Shown here: piece by piece, positions 17,146-26,266 of the stretch
Numbering within the stretch: the stretch's first letter is position 1
How the letters are laid out: each line of letters begins with the position of its first letter
From: Aliamphritea hakodatensis
Lineage (GTDB): Bacteria; Pseudomonadota; Gammaproteobacteria; Pseudomonadales; Balneatricaceae
Direction of reading: 5' to 3'
DNA length: 64,000 nucleotides
Assembly: GCF_024347195.1 (NCBI RefSeq)
Contig: NZ_AP025281.1
Coordinates: 4,836,001-4,900,000, forward strand
The notes under the pieces: generated by a model
Told to the model about the DNA's origin: nothing
What the model saw: the letters and a program-made list of their open reading frames with translations, nothing else
Database searches by the model: none
Program-made: the position numbers and the translations under genes

Positions 17146-18882
17146 CTAGGACATATCGGAAATTTCTTTATTTATCATTTCGCGAATCTGCTCTTCATCC
17201 TGCACCATATCACTGCTTTCTTCGCGCAGTGATTTAAGCAAGCCAATGGTCATCGCAATGATTACGAAGGTGAACGGTAAGGCACCGGCGATAGAAGCAG
17301 CCTGCAAGGCTTTCAGCGCTTCCTTACCGCCCAGTAACAGGATCATCAGCGTAACTGCACCCAGCAGCATACCCCAGATGATACGCTGCTGTACCGGCGG
17401 ACGACGGCCAAATGACAGCAGACGGCCCAGTACCAGCGTGCCGGAGTCAGCGGAGGTAACGAAGAACACAACCACCACAACCAGCGCAGCCAGCTTGGCA
17501 ACCGTTGCAATCGCACCCGGCGTTACCACATCAAATGCAGCATACAGGGTACCGGCATAATCCCAGTTATTAACAGCAGTGTTGTAGATGCTCATATCCG
17601 CACCGTAGATACCTTCGTAGATACCTGCAGAACCGATAATACCGAACCACAACACAGCGACCATAGAAGGCACCAGCATGACACCGAAGACAAACTCACG
17701 CACGGTACGGCCACGGGAAATACGCGCAATGAACATACCTACAAACGCCGCCCAGGCAATCCACCAGCCCCAGTAGAAGATAGTCCAGCCACCCTGCCAT
17801 GTACGTTCTTCAGGGCTGCGGGCAGTCCACAGCGTCATCTGAATTGCTTCAGACACATACTCACCCAGACCGGTCAGCGTGCTGGCAATCAGGTAGTTCG
17901 CATTACTGGCCACCAGGAAGTACGCCAGAATCACAATACAGATCCAGGTGTTCAGCTCAGACAGAATCTTAATGCCTTTCGCCACACCTGTGGTTGCAGA
18001 GAAGGTCGCAATCACAGTGATCAGCAGAATCGATACGACGGTAACTGTCTGTGATTTCTCTTCCAGTACGCCCAGAGATACCAGACCGGAACCGATCTGT
18101 TCAACCCCTAAGCCCAGTGTGGTTGCAATACCGAAGATAGTACCGAATACCGCCAGGATATCGACAGTATGACCAATCGGGCCGTAGATCTTGTCACCGA
18201 TCAGCGGATACAGGGAAGAACGCATAGACAGCGGCAAACCTTTACGGAAAGCGAAGTACGCCAGCGACAGACCCACAATGGCATACATGCCCCAGGCAAC
18301 GGTACCCCAGTGGAAAATCGTCAGTTTCAGACCACCGGCAACCGCATCAGCCACCAGATCATTCGGCACAGGGAAACCTTCATCACCCGGCATCAGACCC
18401 GCATTCAGCGCCGCCTGCTTCGCTTCGAAGAAGGTCGCAACAGCCGCCTTTACTTCAGAACTGAGGAACGGGTTACCGCCACTCCAGCCGCTGGCGAAAT
18501 GAATCAGAGGTTCAGACATCGAGAAAAACAGCATACCGGCACCGGTACCGCAACCAAACAGCATGGAGAACCACGCAAAGTTGGTAAACTCCGGACGGTC
18601 ACTGTCCTGGCCCAGACGGATCTGGCCAACCTTTGAAAACATCACATATGCACAGGCAATAAATGCCATCAGCATCACCGCAATGTAGTACCAGCCTAAA
18701 GTCTGTTCGATCCATGCTTTCAGGCCGAGAAACTGTTCACTTGCCGCCTTGCCAAGTAAAACAGTGTAAAGAATAAACACCCCGACCATCACAATGGCCG
18801 TGATGCCGAGCGTAGAATTGAGGCCCTTGAGAATGCCTCGCTTCTCTATGAGTCGGTCTAACTCTTCATCGTTATACATCAT
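17146..18882 (-). CDS. BCCT-family transporter (betaine/choline/carnitine type)
   Basis: A 578-residue inner-membrane carrier with about 12 helices, importing a quaternary-ammonium osmolyte or related compound with Na+ or H+. The family signature appears as GTGAGMLFFSMSEPLIHF (about residues 112-130) and IFYWGWWIAWAAFVGMFIARISRGRT, which holds the tryptophan-rich substrate region. The C-terminal tail is acidic (SSDMVQDEEQIREMINKE), which in related carriers senses osmotic stress. A loop around 140-170 is longer than in many members. The exact substrate (glycine betaine, choline, DMSP or another) cannot be fixed from motifs. It stands alone, convergent with pyrC'. AAAGGA precedes the start. 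Confidence 0.92.
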   Translation of the reverse strand: MMYNDEELDRLIEKRGILKGLNSTLGITAIVMVGVFILYTVLLGKAASEQFLGLKAWIEQTLGWYYIAVMLMAFIACAYVMFSKVGQIRLGQDSDRPEFTNFAWFSMLFGCGTGAGMLFFSMSEPLIHFASGWSGGNPFLSSEVKAAVATFFEAKQAALNAGLMPGDEGFPVPNDLVADAVAGGLKLTIFHWGTVAWGMYAIVGLSLAYFAFRKGLPLSMRSSLYPLIGDKIYGPIGHTVDILAVFGTIFGIATTLGLGVEQIGSGLVSLGVLEEKSQTVTVVSILLITVIATFSATTGVAKGIKILSELNTWICIVILAYFLVASNANYLIASTLTGLGEYVSEAIQMTLWTARSPEERTWQGGWTIFYWGWWIAWAAFVGMFIARISRGRTVREFVFGVMLVPSMVAVLWFGIIGSAGIYEGIYGADMSIYNTAVNNWDYAGTLYAAFDVVTPGAIATVAKLAALVVVVVFFVTSADSGTLVLGRLLSFGRRPPVQQRIIWGMLLGAVTLMILLLGGKEALKALQAASIAGALPFTFVIIAMTIGLLKSLREESSDMVQDEEQIREMINKEISDMS

Positions 18883-19348
18883 GCATCCTTTTTATAATTA
18901 TTTTCAGAAACACCGCCTGACACCTTTCTCTAACCGAAAGCGACATATCCCTATCAGACCAGGCAATGTGCTGAGATCCAGACTGTATCCGGCATACGCC
19001 GTTAACGGACCCTTAGGCAGACGGCTGATACTCTCCCGGTAAGAAAAGTAACAGCATCCGGCTGCGTAACCGCCCGATATTGCATACAGAAAACGGATCA
19101 CGTCTGTTCAAATGAACAATTGAGCAACCATACGCCGGGAATCAAAAGCCGGAAAAGGCCTTTCATCACAGCGAAATAGCAGGTTCAGCAAATACGCCGA
19201 AAATCACGGTAGCAAAGCGGTACGCCAGAAGATTGTTCAGAATCGCCATAAACACGTTGAAAATCGTCATCCCTTAACACATTTGCGACGTGCTTATGTC
19301 GTAATGATACATTTATTTTATTGGAATTAATGTATAAAAATCAATCAA
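18883..19348. other. Intergenic region upstream of the BCCT gene
   Basis: About 465 bp with no supportable gene. It must carry the BCCT promoter (leftward) and the 3' end of the PLP-enzyme transcript. The part nearest 19349 is AT-rich (19300-19348). I see no clear terminator hairpin with a T-run after the PLP-enzyme gene and no RNA gene. Confidence 0.45.
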
Positions 19349-20491
19349 TTAACAGTTAATTGCCTGCTCAAGATCGGCAATCAGATCACTGATATTTTCG
19401 ATCCCCAGAGAAAACCGCAGTAAATCATCCGGCACCGGACTGGTTTCCCCCTCAATCAGGGCACGGTGTTCCACCAGACTTTCAACACCGCCAAGAGACG
19501 TTGCCCGCACAAAGTGTTGTAAACGGCCCATAATGCGGGCTGTTTTTTCCCGGCCGCCGTCAAAACGTACCGACAACATACCGCTAAAGCCGCCCTGCAT
19601 CTGTGCAGCAGCAACACTGTGCTGGGGATGGCTTTCCAGTCCCGGATACAGCACCGCTTTTACACCGGGATAGCCTTCAAAATGACGGGCAAACGCCATG
19701 GCGTTTTCACAGGCCCGCTGCACCCGCACATGCATGGTGCGCATGCCGCGCAGTAACAGCCAGCTTTCAAACGGCCCCAGAATGCCGCCATGCTGTGCAC
19801 GGATCAGGGCCGCCTTCTGCCAGCGCTCATCTTCACGGGCACAGATCAGGGCACCGGCCACCACATCACTGTGGCCATTGATGTACTTAGTCGCTGAATG
19901 GAACACATAATCAGCACCCAGTGTAATTGGCTGAGTCAGCAAAGGGGTGCCGACGGTGGAATCCACCACCAGCTGGGCACCGGCCTGATGAGCCAGCTCA
20001 GCCGCCCGGGCAATGTCCACGACTTCCCAGGTGGGGTTTGCCGGTGTTTCCGTCCACACCAGTTGCACAGGCGCCGCCTGAATGACATCCGCCAGGCTCT
20101 GCATATCCCCGGCATCATAGAAATCCAGCGTAATGCCCCAGTCTTCACAGAAGGTTATCAGCCAGCCGCGCAGTGACCAGTACATCACTTTCGGTGCCAC
20201 TATCCGGTCACCGGGCCGCAGGGTCTGTACCAGTGCCGTCGCCGCCGCCATACCGGAGGCAAACAGCTTACAGGCGGCACCTTGTTCCAGTGTACACAGC
20301 AGCTGCTCTGCCATCTCAGCATTGACACTCTGATCACGGGCATAAATACGGCTGCTGTCATACAGCTCACCCTCTTCATCCCGGGCAAACGTCGTTGACG
20401 GCTGAATCGGCGGTACCACCGCACCGGTTTGCTTATCCAGATAATGACCGGCCTGCGCCAGCAACGTTTCGACTTTATCCTGCTGTTCCAT
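19349..20491 (-). CDS. Cystathionine gamma-synthase/lyase family PLP enzyme
   Basis: A 380-residue fold-type I PLP enzyme of the Cys/Met metabolism family. The PLP lysine is Lys 202 in HSATKYINGHSD; the ring-stacking tyrosine is Tyr 104 in KVMYWSLRGW; SLGGVESLVEHRA and the carboxylate-binding arginine in LLRFSLGIEN are present near the end. Two substrate-region motifs differ from the family: the usual YxRxxNPT is YARDQSVN, and YGGTYRL is YWSLRGWL. It may therefore not be an ordinary MetB, MetC or MetZ. It lies 53 bp downstream of a LysR gene on the same strand, facing away from a dehydrogenase-aldehyde dehydrogenase-TRAP set, so a catabolic or C-S-lyase role is more likely than methionine synthesis (inference). 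Confidence 0.85.
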   Translation of the reverse strand: MEQQDKVETLLAQAGHYLDKQTGAVVPPIQPSTTFARDEEGELYDSSRIYARDQSVNAEMAEQLLCTLEQGAACKLFASGMAAATALVQTLRPGDRIVAPKVMYWSLRGWLITFCEDWGITLDFYDAGDMQSLADVIQAAPVQLVWTETPANPTWEVVDIARAAELAHQAGAQLVVDSTVGTPLLTQPITLGADYVFHSATKYINGHSDVVAGALICAREDERWQKAALIRAQHGGILGPFESWLLLRGMRTMHVRVQRACENAMAFARHFEGYPGVKAVLYPGLESHPQHSVAAAQMQGGFSGMLSVRFDGGREKTARIMGRLQHFVRATSLGGVESLVEHRALIEGETSPVPDDLLRFSLGIENISDLIADLEQAINC

Positions 20492-20544
20492 AAATAGATT
20501 CCTTGCCGGTTATCAGCATACCGGCCTCATTCAGTTATTACTGT

Positions 20545-21453
20545 TCACACGTTACCGGCCTGCTGCTTCAGCCAGTCTATAAAAGTCATTACCCGGGTAT
20601 CATTCAGTAATGCCTTGGGGACCGCAATGCCCCATTCGCCATTTCCGGCGGTATATTCATCCACCGGCCGGATCAGACGCCCCGCCGCCAGATCATCCTC
20701 CGCCACCGGGCCGTTGACCAGCGCGATGCCCTGGCCGGCAATTGCCATTTCCAGCGCCACCGCCAGTGTATCTACCACCAGCGGGCTTTGCCGCAGCTGA
20801 TTGCCGGTGCCCAGGGTCAGAAACCATTCATCCCAGCCCCAATAGCCCTTTTCGGTGGACACCGTCAGTAAGGGGTAATTCTCCAGCGCCGCAGCCGTCA
20901 GTGGAAGCTGGGCATCTTTCAGTAACTGTGGCGCGCAGACCGGGTACACCCGTGAAGGAAATAAGCTGATCCAGTGTAAATGCGGCGGCATCACCGTACG
21001 GCTGTATATCAGCCCGATGTCAGCATTGGCTTCATCAAATTCCCAGGCGGAATTGTTCGCCTGTAAATGAATGTCTATATCCGGATACTGACGGCGAAAA
21101 TCACTCAGACGCCCGGCCAGCCAGCGGATCGACAGGGTGATATACGCCTGTAGTCGCAGCGCCGGATTCGCATTCTGCTCTCTGGCGGTTTCACAACCTT
21201 TAATCAGCAATTCCAGCGCCGCCCGTACACTGGGGTAAAACGCTTCCCCTGCCGGGGTCAGCACCACATTACGGCCCTGCCGGGCAAACAGCTTCACACC
21301 CAGAGCATCCTCCAGGGTGTGAATCTGATGGCTAATCGCCGGATGGGTCAGGTTCAGCTCATCAGCCGCCCCACGGATACTCTGCAACCGTGCCGCCGCT
21401 TCAAAACCTTTCAGCGCCTTAAGCGGCGGTAATTTACGCAGATCAATAGCCAT
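20545..21453 (-). CDS. LysR-family regulator, GcvA-like
   Basis: A 302-residue LysR regulator starting MAIDLRKLPPLKALKGFEAA, the opening typical of the GcvA subgroup. The helix-turn-helix region contains NLTHPAISHQIHTLEDALGV, followed by a full-length effector-binding domain. The frame can be read 11 residues further up to a TTG at 21486, but the GcvA-type start at the ATG at 21453 is preferred. It diverges from the hydroxyacid dehydrogenase at 21644 and precedes the PLP-enzyme gene, so it probably controls both arms. A CCAAT-N6-ATTGG inverted repeat in the shared region is a candidate operator. Confidence 0.9.
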   Translation of the reverse strand: MAIDLRKLPPLKALKGFEAAARLQSIRGAADELNLTHPAISHQIHTLEDALGVKLFARQGRNVVLTPAGEAFYPSVRAALELLIKGCETAREQNANPALRLQAYITLSIRWLAGRLSDFRRQYPDIDIHLQANNSAWEFDEANADIGLIYSRTVMPPHLHWISLFPSRVYPVCAPQLLKDAQLPLTAAALENYPLLTVSTEKGYWGWDEWFLTLGTGNQLRQSPLVVDTLAVALEMAIAGQGIALVNGPVAEDDLAAGRLIRPVDEYTAGNGEWGIAVPKALLNDTRVMTFIDWLKQQAGNV

Positions 21454-21497
21454 CGGGAGACAACAAAAATTGAGAAATAACTGCAATATTTAACTTA

Positions 21498-21513
21498 CCA
21501 ATCCGGCAATTGG
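21498..21513. promoter_or_regulatory. Candidate LysR operator
   Basis: Inverted repeat CCAAT-N6-ATTGG in the divergent gap between the GcvA-like regulator and the dehydrogenase gene, 45 bp from the regulator start. LysR sites are usually short interrupted palindromes of this size. The assignment rests on position and symmetry only. Confidence 0.4.
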
Positions 21514-21643
21514 AAGATTTTTTTTACCAGTCATGTAAAAAAAGATCAATTGTTGCCCACCCCGGCTCCGCCTACCTTTAAGTGCATACCTTTTTATAAA
21601 CAATCCAAACCGCAAGACACACAATAAAAACAGAGGGTGGCAC

Positions 21644-22609
21644 ATGAAAATCGGATTTATCGGCCTGGGCAATGTCGGTGGCAAACTGGCGGGCAGCTTA
21701 TTACGTAACGGCAAGGACCTGACCGTCCGGGATCTTAACCAGGCGTTTGTGGATGACTTCGTCTCCCGCGGCGCTGAAAGTGCCGGCTCGCCAAAAGAAA
21801 TGGCCGAGAAATGTGACGTCATCATCACCTGCCTGCCATCCCCGGCAGCCTGTTCAGAAGTGATGGAAGCCGAAGACGGCGTCATCGCTGGCCTGTCGGA
21901 AGGCAAAATCTGGATGGAAATGAGCACCACCGACGAAGCCGAAGTACGCCGTATCGCCGCACTGGTCGAAGCAAAAGGCGCTATGCCGGTAGACTGCCCG
22001 GTATCCGGCGGCTGTCACCGTGCCGGTACCGGTAATATTTCAATCTTCGCCGGCTGTACCCGGGAAGCCTTTGACCGGGTGCTGCCAATTCTGACCACCA
22101 TGGGCCGGCGCATTCTGCACACTGGGGAGCTGGGCTCAGCCTCTATTCTGAAAGTGGTCACCAACTACCTGTGTACCGTTCACCTGGCCGCACTGGCTGA
22201 AGCCCTCACCGCGTCAAAAGTGCTCGGCATGGATATGAACGTGGCCTATGAAGCAATTAAAGCATCATCCGGCAACTCCTTCGTCCATGAAACCGAATCT
22301 CAGGTGATTCTGAACGGCAGCCGGGATATCAGCTTCACCATGGATCTGGTATTAAAAGATGTCGGCATCTTTGACGAAGTGACGAAACGTAAGGGTATGC
22401 CGCTGGAAATTGCACCGCTGATGGTCGATATCTTCCGGGATGGCCAGGACCGCTACGGCCCCCGCGAATTCTCACCCAACATCATCCGCCGGATGGAAGA
22501 AGCCTGTGACGTACAGGTACTGGGGACAAACTTCCCGGCTGAAATGGTCGACGATGAGCCGGAAGAACCGGGTTACGAAGTGGTCGTACCGGGCCGTCAG
22601 GATTACTGA
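21644..22609 (+). CDS. NAD-dependent beta-hydroxyacid dehydrogenase (HIBADH family)
   Basis: A 321-residue member of the 3-hydroxyisobutyrate dehydrogenase family, which oxidises a primary or secondary beta-hydroxy acid (or reduces the matching semialdehyde). It has the Rossmann motif GLGNVG (residues 7-12), with Asp 30 at the end of strand beta-2, favouring NAD. Substrate motif CPVSGG is at 118-123 and the catalytic Lys 170 and Asn 174 are in ILKVVTN. The C-terminus has an acidic tail (about 300-321) not usual in the family. It heads the rightward arm: an aldehyde dehydrogenase follows after about 105 bp, so together they could oxidise an alcohol to an acid. Substrate unknown; 3-hydroxyisobutyrate, sulfolactaldehyde or dihydroxypropanesulfonate are all conceivable. 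Confidence 0.87.
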   Translation: MKIGFIGLGNVGGKLAGSLLRNGKDLTVRDLNQAFVDDFVSRGAESAGSPKEMAEKCDVIITCLPSPAACSEVMEAEDGVIAGLSEGKIWMEMSTTDEAEVRRIAALVEAKGAMPVDCPVSGGCHRAGTGNISIFAGCTREAFDRVLPILTTMGRRILHTGELGSASILKVVTNYLCTVHLAALAEALTASKVLGMDMNVAYEAIKASSGNSFVHETESQVILNGSRDISFTMDLVLKDVGIFDEVTKRKGMPLEIAPLMVDIFRDGQDRYGPREFSPNIIRRMEEACDVQVLGTNFPAEMVDDEPEEPGYEVVVPGRQDY

Positions 22610-22624
22610 TACCCGGACACTGAA

Positions 22625-22649
22625 AACGCCGGTCACTCAGACCGGCGTT
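22625..22649. other. Strong hairpin within the dehydrogenase-ALDH operon
   Basis: AACGCCGGTC / GACCGGCGTT, a perfect 10-bp stem with loop ACTCA, directly after the dehydrogenase stop. There is no T-run, so it is more likely an mRNA-stability or partial-termination element than a full terminator. Confidence 0.6.
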
Positions 22650-22714
22650 CTGACTTGTGCACTCAGCAAGGTCAGACACACTATTATCCGCGTTATCAGC
22701 TAACAGGCAGACAG

Positions 22715-24148
22715 ATGAAAACTCTCGATAAACTGTATATCAACGGCCAGTGGCAGGCATCCGCCAGTGACCGCTTCATAGACGTCATAAACCCGGCTGA
22801 CAATCAGACTTTCTTACGCGTCCCGCAGGGCAACAGTGACGACATTGAACAGGCCGCTCTGGCCGCCCGGCAGGCGCTGCCCGGCTGGGCAACTTCACTG
22901 GCCAGCATCCGCGCCGATCTGATGCGAAAAATCGCCACTGAAATGCGCAACCGCTACGATGACCTGGTCGACGCCCATGTCAAATCCATGGGCTGTCCGC
23001 GCCACCTGACCGGTGCATTTCATGTGGATGCTCCCATCGAAGCCATGGAGTACTACGCCGATCTGGCCTATAAGATGGAAGCGGTAGAAGAACGCAATGA
23101 CGTCCTGTTACTGAAAGAACCGGTCGGGGTCTGCGCCTTTATCAATCCATGGAACTACCCTCTGCACCAATTAATCGGCAAGGTCGCCCCTGCCCTCGCC
23201 GCCGGCTGTACCATTATTGCCAAACCCGCTGAACAGACGCCGGAACTGGATTTCATCATGGCCGAAATTTTTGATACAGCGGGGCTACCGGCCGGGGTAT
23301 TCAATCTGGTCTCCGGCCTTGGCACAGAAATCGGCCCGGTTATGTCCAGCCACCCTCAGGTCGACATGGTCTCCTTCACCGGCTCCACCAGAGCCGGCAT
23401 TCAGGTAGCGGCTGCCGCGGCCCCGGGCGTCAAGCGGGTCTGCCAGGAACTGGGCGGCAAGTCCGCCTTTATTATTACTGAAGACGCCGACCTGAACGCC
23501 GCCGTACGCTACGGTGTTGAAGATGTCATGGCCAATACCGGCCAGACCTGCAACGCCCTGACCCGCATGCTGGTACCCCAAAGCCGTTATGAAGAAGCGG
23601 TAGCATTGGCGGCTGAAATTGCCGGAGAACAGGTAGTTGGCGATCCGACTGACAGCGCCACCACCATGGGCCCGATGGCCTCACACCGCCAGAAAGAAAC
23701 CGTTGAGCACTATATCCGCCTCGGGCTGGAAGAAGGTGCCCGTCTGGTCACCGGTGGCCCCGGTGCACCGGCAGATCTGCCTCCCACCCTGCAGGAAGGT
23801 GCCTTTGTACAACCTACCGTGTTTGCAGATGTGCATAATCAGATGCGCATTGCCCGGGAAGAAATCTTCGGACCGGTACTTTGCATTATTCCGTACAGCG
23901 ACACTGAAGACGCCATCGCCATTGCCAATGACACCCCTTACGGACTTTCCTCAGGTGTCTATGCCAAAGATGCTGCTTCGGCCATCCCGATTGCCCGGCG
24001 TATGCAGGCCGGCCAGTGTTACATTCAGGGCGCATATTTCTCTATGGATGCCCCCTTTGGCGGCTACAAACAGTCCGGTAACGGCCGTGAATGGGGTGAA
24101 CATGGCATGGATGAATACATGGAAAGCAAAGCCATTATCTGCGGCTGA
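22715..24148 (+). CDS. Aldehyde dehydrogenase (NAD(P)-dependent)
   Basis: A 477-residue ALDH superfamily enzyme oxidising an aldehyde to a carboxylate. Catalytic residues are Asn 147 (INPWNYPL), Glu 245 (QELGGKS) and nucleophile Cys 279 (NTGQTCNA); EEIFGPVL and the C-terminal FGGYKQSGNGREWG are also present. I start it at the ATG at 22715 (MKTLDKLYINGQW); reading to 22655 adds 20 unlikely residues. The TRAP transporter genes lie 540 bp downstream, after a hairpin. It probably takes the aldehyde made by the dehydrogenase upstream. It resembles broad-range aldehyde or semialdehyde dehydrogenases, so the substrate stays open. Confidence 0.9.
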   Translation: MKTLDKLYINGQWQASASDRFIDVINPADNQTFLRVPQGNSDDIEQAALAARQALPGWATSLASIRADLMRKIATEMRNRYDDLVDAHVKSMGCPRHLTGAFHVDAPIEAMEYYADLAYKMEAVEERNDVLLLKEPVGVCAFINPWNYPLHQLIGKVAPALAAGCTIIAKPAEQTPELDFIMAEIFDTAGLPAGVFNLVSGLGTEIGPVMSSHPQVDMVSFTGSTRAGIQVAAAAAPGVKRVCQELGGKSAFIITEDADLNAAVRYGVEDVMANTGQTCNALTRMLVPQSRYEEAVALAAEIAGEQVVGDPTDSATTMGPMASHRQKETVEHYIRLGLEEGARLVTGGPGAPADLPPTLQEGAFVQPTVFADVHNQMRIAREEIFGPVLCIIPYSDTEDAIAIANDTPYGLSSGVYAKDAASAIPIARRMQAGQCYIQGAYFSMDAPFGGYKQSGNGREWGEHGMDEYMESKAIICG

Positions 24149-24167
24149 AAACCCTGCTGCACAGCGC

Positions 24168-24198
24168 CATCAGCCAGCGACTCAACGGCTGGCTGATG
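24168..24198. terminator. Hairpin after the aldehyde dehydrogenase gene
   Basis: CATCAGCCAGC / GCTGGCTGATG, an 11-bp perfect stem with a 9-nt loop, 20 bp past the ALDH stop. No T-run follows, so termination efficiency is uncertain. Confidence 0.5.
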
Positions 24199-24692
24199 CG
24201 TCCACCCTTTCCCCACATCAGTTTTTCATCCGCCTAGCCAGACTTAAAAATATGGTCAAATTAACCACAAAAGTCTTTTTGTCCATTATTTTTTACACCT
24301 GAAGAATTTATTTTTTCCTGACGTGCCACAGGACATCTGAATAATGTACTGTATACACTGGGTAAAACGCCTTTTTTGGTACAGACAAAAATCCGTTTCG
24401 ACTAGCCTTTTTGGGCTATTTTTCAGCTTTACCTAAAGTAGTACTGTAAGCGTCGTTGATTAAGATCAATATACACGCTGGCAGTTGCGGATCTGCTCAC
24501 CGTTACGTCGCAAACAGGTACAGACAAACGCAGGAGCTGCTATATATAATTTTTGTTCAGGCTATCGCCCGGTAATCATCCTGTCATTTAACGATGTTAG
24601 TGCACCATGAAATACCCGCTCTCTGACCCTGGTCTGAGCAGCGATAGCGGACTATATTCCATCAACAGCCAAGCGTGAGATTAGGGATAACT
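24199..24692 (+). promoter_or_regulatory. TRAP operon upstream region with repeated short motifs
   Basis: About 490 bp without a gene, presumably the TRAP promoter region. It contains a small hairpin with a T-run (TAGCC-N6-GGCTATTTTT, 24403-24423). It also holds two 12-bp copies of GGTACAGACAAA (24378 and 24517) and two copies of GTACTGTA (24346 and 24441). The repeats may be binding sites for a regulator. No sigma-54 GG-N10-GC element was found. Confidence 0.45.
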
Positions 24693-25706
24693 ATGAAAAG
24701 AAGAAATATGCTGAAAGCAGCTGCTGCCGGTATCGCAGCAGCCCCTCTGGCAATGACGGCAACGACAGCTCAGGCTGCAACTGTACGCCTGCGTATGCAG
24801 ACATACTGGGGTACTGAGTCTGACGAAATCCATAAAGAATTCATCGACGACATTAAAGTCGCTTCCGACAAGAGTCTGCGGGTAAAGCGTTTCCGTGGTT
24901 CTGAACTGGTACCTAACGCAGACATGATGCAGGCAGTGGGCAAGGGCACGATCGATATGTGTCAGGGCTATTCAGGTTACTGGCCTGGCCAGCTGGACAT
25001 TGCATCCATCGAAGCCGGCCTGCCAGGTGCATGGACTGACTACGACGAAGCGCAGTACATCATGGAATCCAAAGGTCTGATCGACCTGATCCGTGAAGCA
25101 TACGCTGAAAAAGGCGTTCACTACCTGGGCCCTATCATGGGCGGTCCTTTCGATCTGCTGACCACCAAGCCGGTTAACAGCCTGGAAGATCTGAAGTCTA
25201 TGAAGATCCGTGCAACACCTTCTGTTGCCAAGGTTCTGGAAAAATTCGACATCCCTACTGTATACCTGCCAGGCGGCGAGCTGTATCTGGGCCTGTCTAC
25301 CGGTACCATTGACGGTGTTATCTATGCCGGTACCAACGAGTACAAGGCAATGAAACTGTACGAATCTGCCAAGTACTACACCTTCCTGGGTATGGTTAAC
25401 CCGGGTTACACCGATGACATGCTGATCAACAAGGCGAAGTGGGACTCTTTGTCTGACGAGCACAAGCGCATCATCGAAATGGCTTACGCCAAGCACGCCC
25501 GTAAGATGCACACCTGGATGGTCAGCGGTTCTATCGATGCCGGTACCACAGGTCTGTTCGAATTCAGCACCCTGCCAGAAGCTGATCAGGCTAAACTGCG
25601 TGACGCTGCCCGGGTTATCTGGGAAGAAGAAGCGGCCAAGTCTGAACGTAATGCCAAAGCGATTGCGATCCTGGAAGAAGCCGCGAAAGCGACCGGGAGA
25701 GCATAA
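24693..25706 (+). CDS. dctP: TRAP transporter substrate-binding protein (DctP family)
   Basis: Periplasmic solute receptor of a tripartite ATP-independent transporter, 337 residues. The N-terminus MKRRNMLKAAAAG is a twin-arginine type signal with an A-rich core ending TAQA-ATV around residue 28, so export may be by Tat. The conserved arginine that holds the substrate carboxylate is in MKIRATP (about residue 172). The sequence is closest in style to the TakP/DctP 2-keto and hydroxy-acid receptors. I start it at the ATG at 24693; the frame extends six residues further. It overlaps dctQ by one base (TAATG), so the two are coupled. The ligand is probably the substrate of the dehydrogenase-ALDH pair upstream. 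Confidence 0.92.
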   Translation: MKRRNMLKAAAAGIAAAPLAMTATTAQAATVRLRMQTYWGTESDEIHKEFIDDIKVASDKSLRVKRFRGSELVPNADMMQAVGKGTIDMCQGYSGYWPGQLDIASIEAGLPGAWTDYDEAQYIMESKGLIDLIREAYAEKGVHYLGPIMGGPFDLLTTKPVNSLEDLKSMKIRATPSVAKVLEKFDIPTVYLPGGELYLGLSTGTIDGVIYAGTNEYKAMKLYESAKYYTFLGMVNPGYTDDMLINKAKWDSLSDEHKRIIEMAYAKHARKMHTWMVSGSIDAGTTGLFEFSTLPEADQAKLRDAARVIWEEEAAKSERNAKAIAILEEAAKATGRA

Positions 25707-26242
25707 TGACCGGGATATCTCGCTTACTTGATCTGCAAGACGGGATATCCGAATTCATCGGCAGGGCCATCTCCTGGATGTGCCTTGCCATGATGGGCGT
25801 TCTCGTATACGAGATCTCCGCGCGATATCTGTTTAACAGCCCAACCTCATGGGCTCACGAAACCACCACCATGCTGTACGGAACCTTCTGTATTCTGGCT
25901 GGTGTCTACACCCACAAACACCATGGCCATGTGCGCAGTGAAGCGATTTATCACCTGTTTTCACCCCGTGGCAGAGCGATACTGGACGTCATTACCGGCG
26001 GTATCGGTCTGGTTGTGTTTGCCGTGTTCTTTAATGTGGCGTTCGAATTTGCCGCCGATTCCTGGCGCAGTGGCGAACTGTCCTCCAAAAGTACCTGGGC
26101 ACCACCGATTTACCCGTTTAAATCTGTATTACCCCTGGCCGTTGGCCTGATGTGGTTACAGAGCCTGGCTCACTTTATCCGTGATCTGCGCGTTGCTCTG
26201 AATATGGATAAGCCGTCGCAACCGACCGCTGCTTCCGAATAA
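25706..26242 (+). CDS. dctQ: TRAP transporter small permease (DctQ)
   Basis: A 178-residue inner-membrane protein with four predicted helices. It shows the family features EISARYLFNSPTSWAHETTTMLYG and PIYPFKSVLPLAVGLMWLQS. It starts on the last base of dctP and is followed by dctM after 24 bp. It forms the transport complex with DctM. Confidence 0.92.
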   Translation: MTGISRLLDLQDGISEFIGRAISWMCLAMMGVLVYEISARYLFNSPTSWAHETTTMLYGTFCILAGVYTHKHHGHVRSEAIYHLFSPRGRAILDVITGGIGLVVFAVFFNVAFEFAADSWRSGELSSKSTWAPPIYPFKSVLPLAVGLMWLQSLAHFIRDLRVALNMDKPSQPTAASE

Positions 26243-26266
26243 ATAATTTAATAAAGGAAACTAACG

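Noticed and set aside
18904..19101. Small open frame (65 codons) upstream of the BCCT gene
   Set aside because: No good ribosome site, no family resemblance, and it lies where the BCCT promoter is expected.
24479..24497. Possible sigma-54 promoter (TGGCAGTTGCGGATCTGC) before the TRAP operon
   Set aside because: The GG and GC dinucleotides are 5 or 13 bp apart rather than the required 10.
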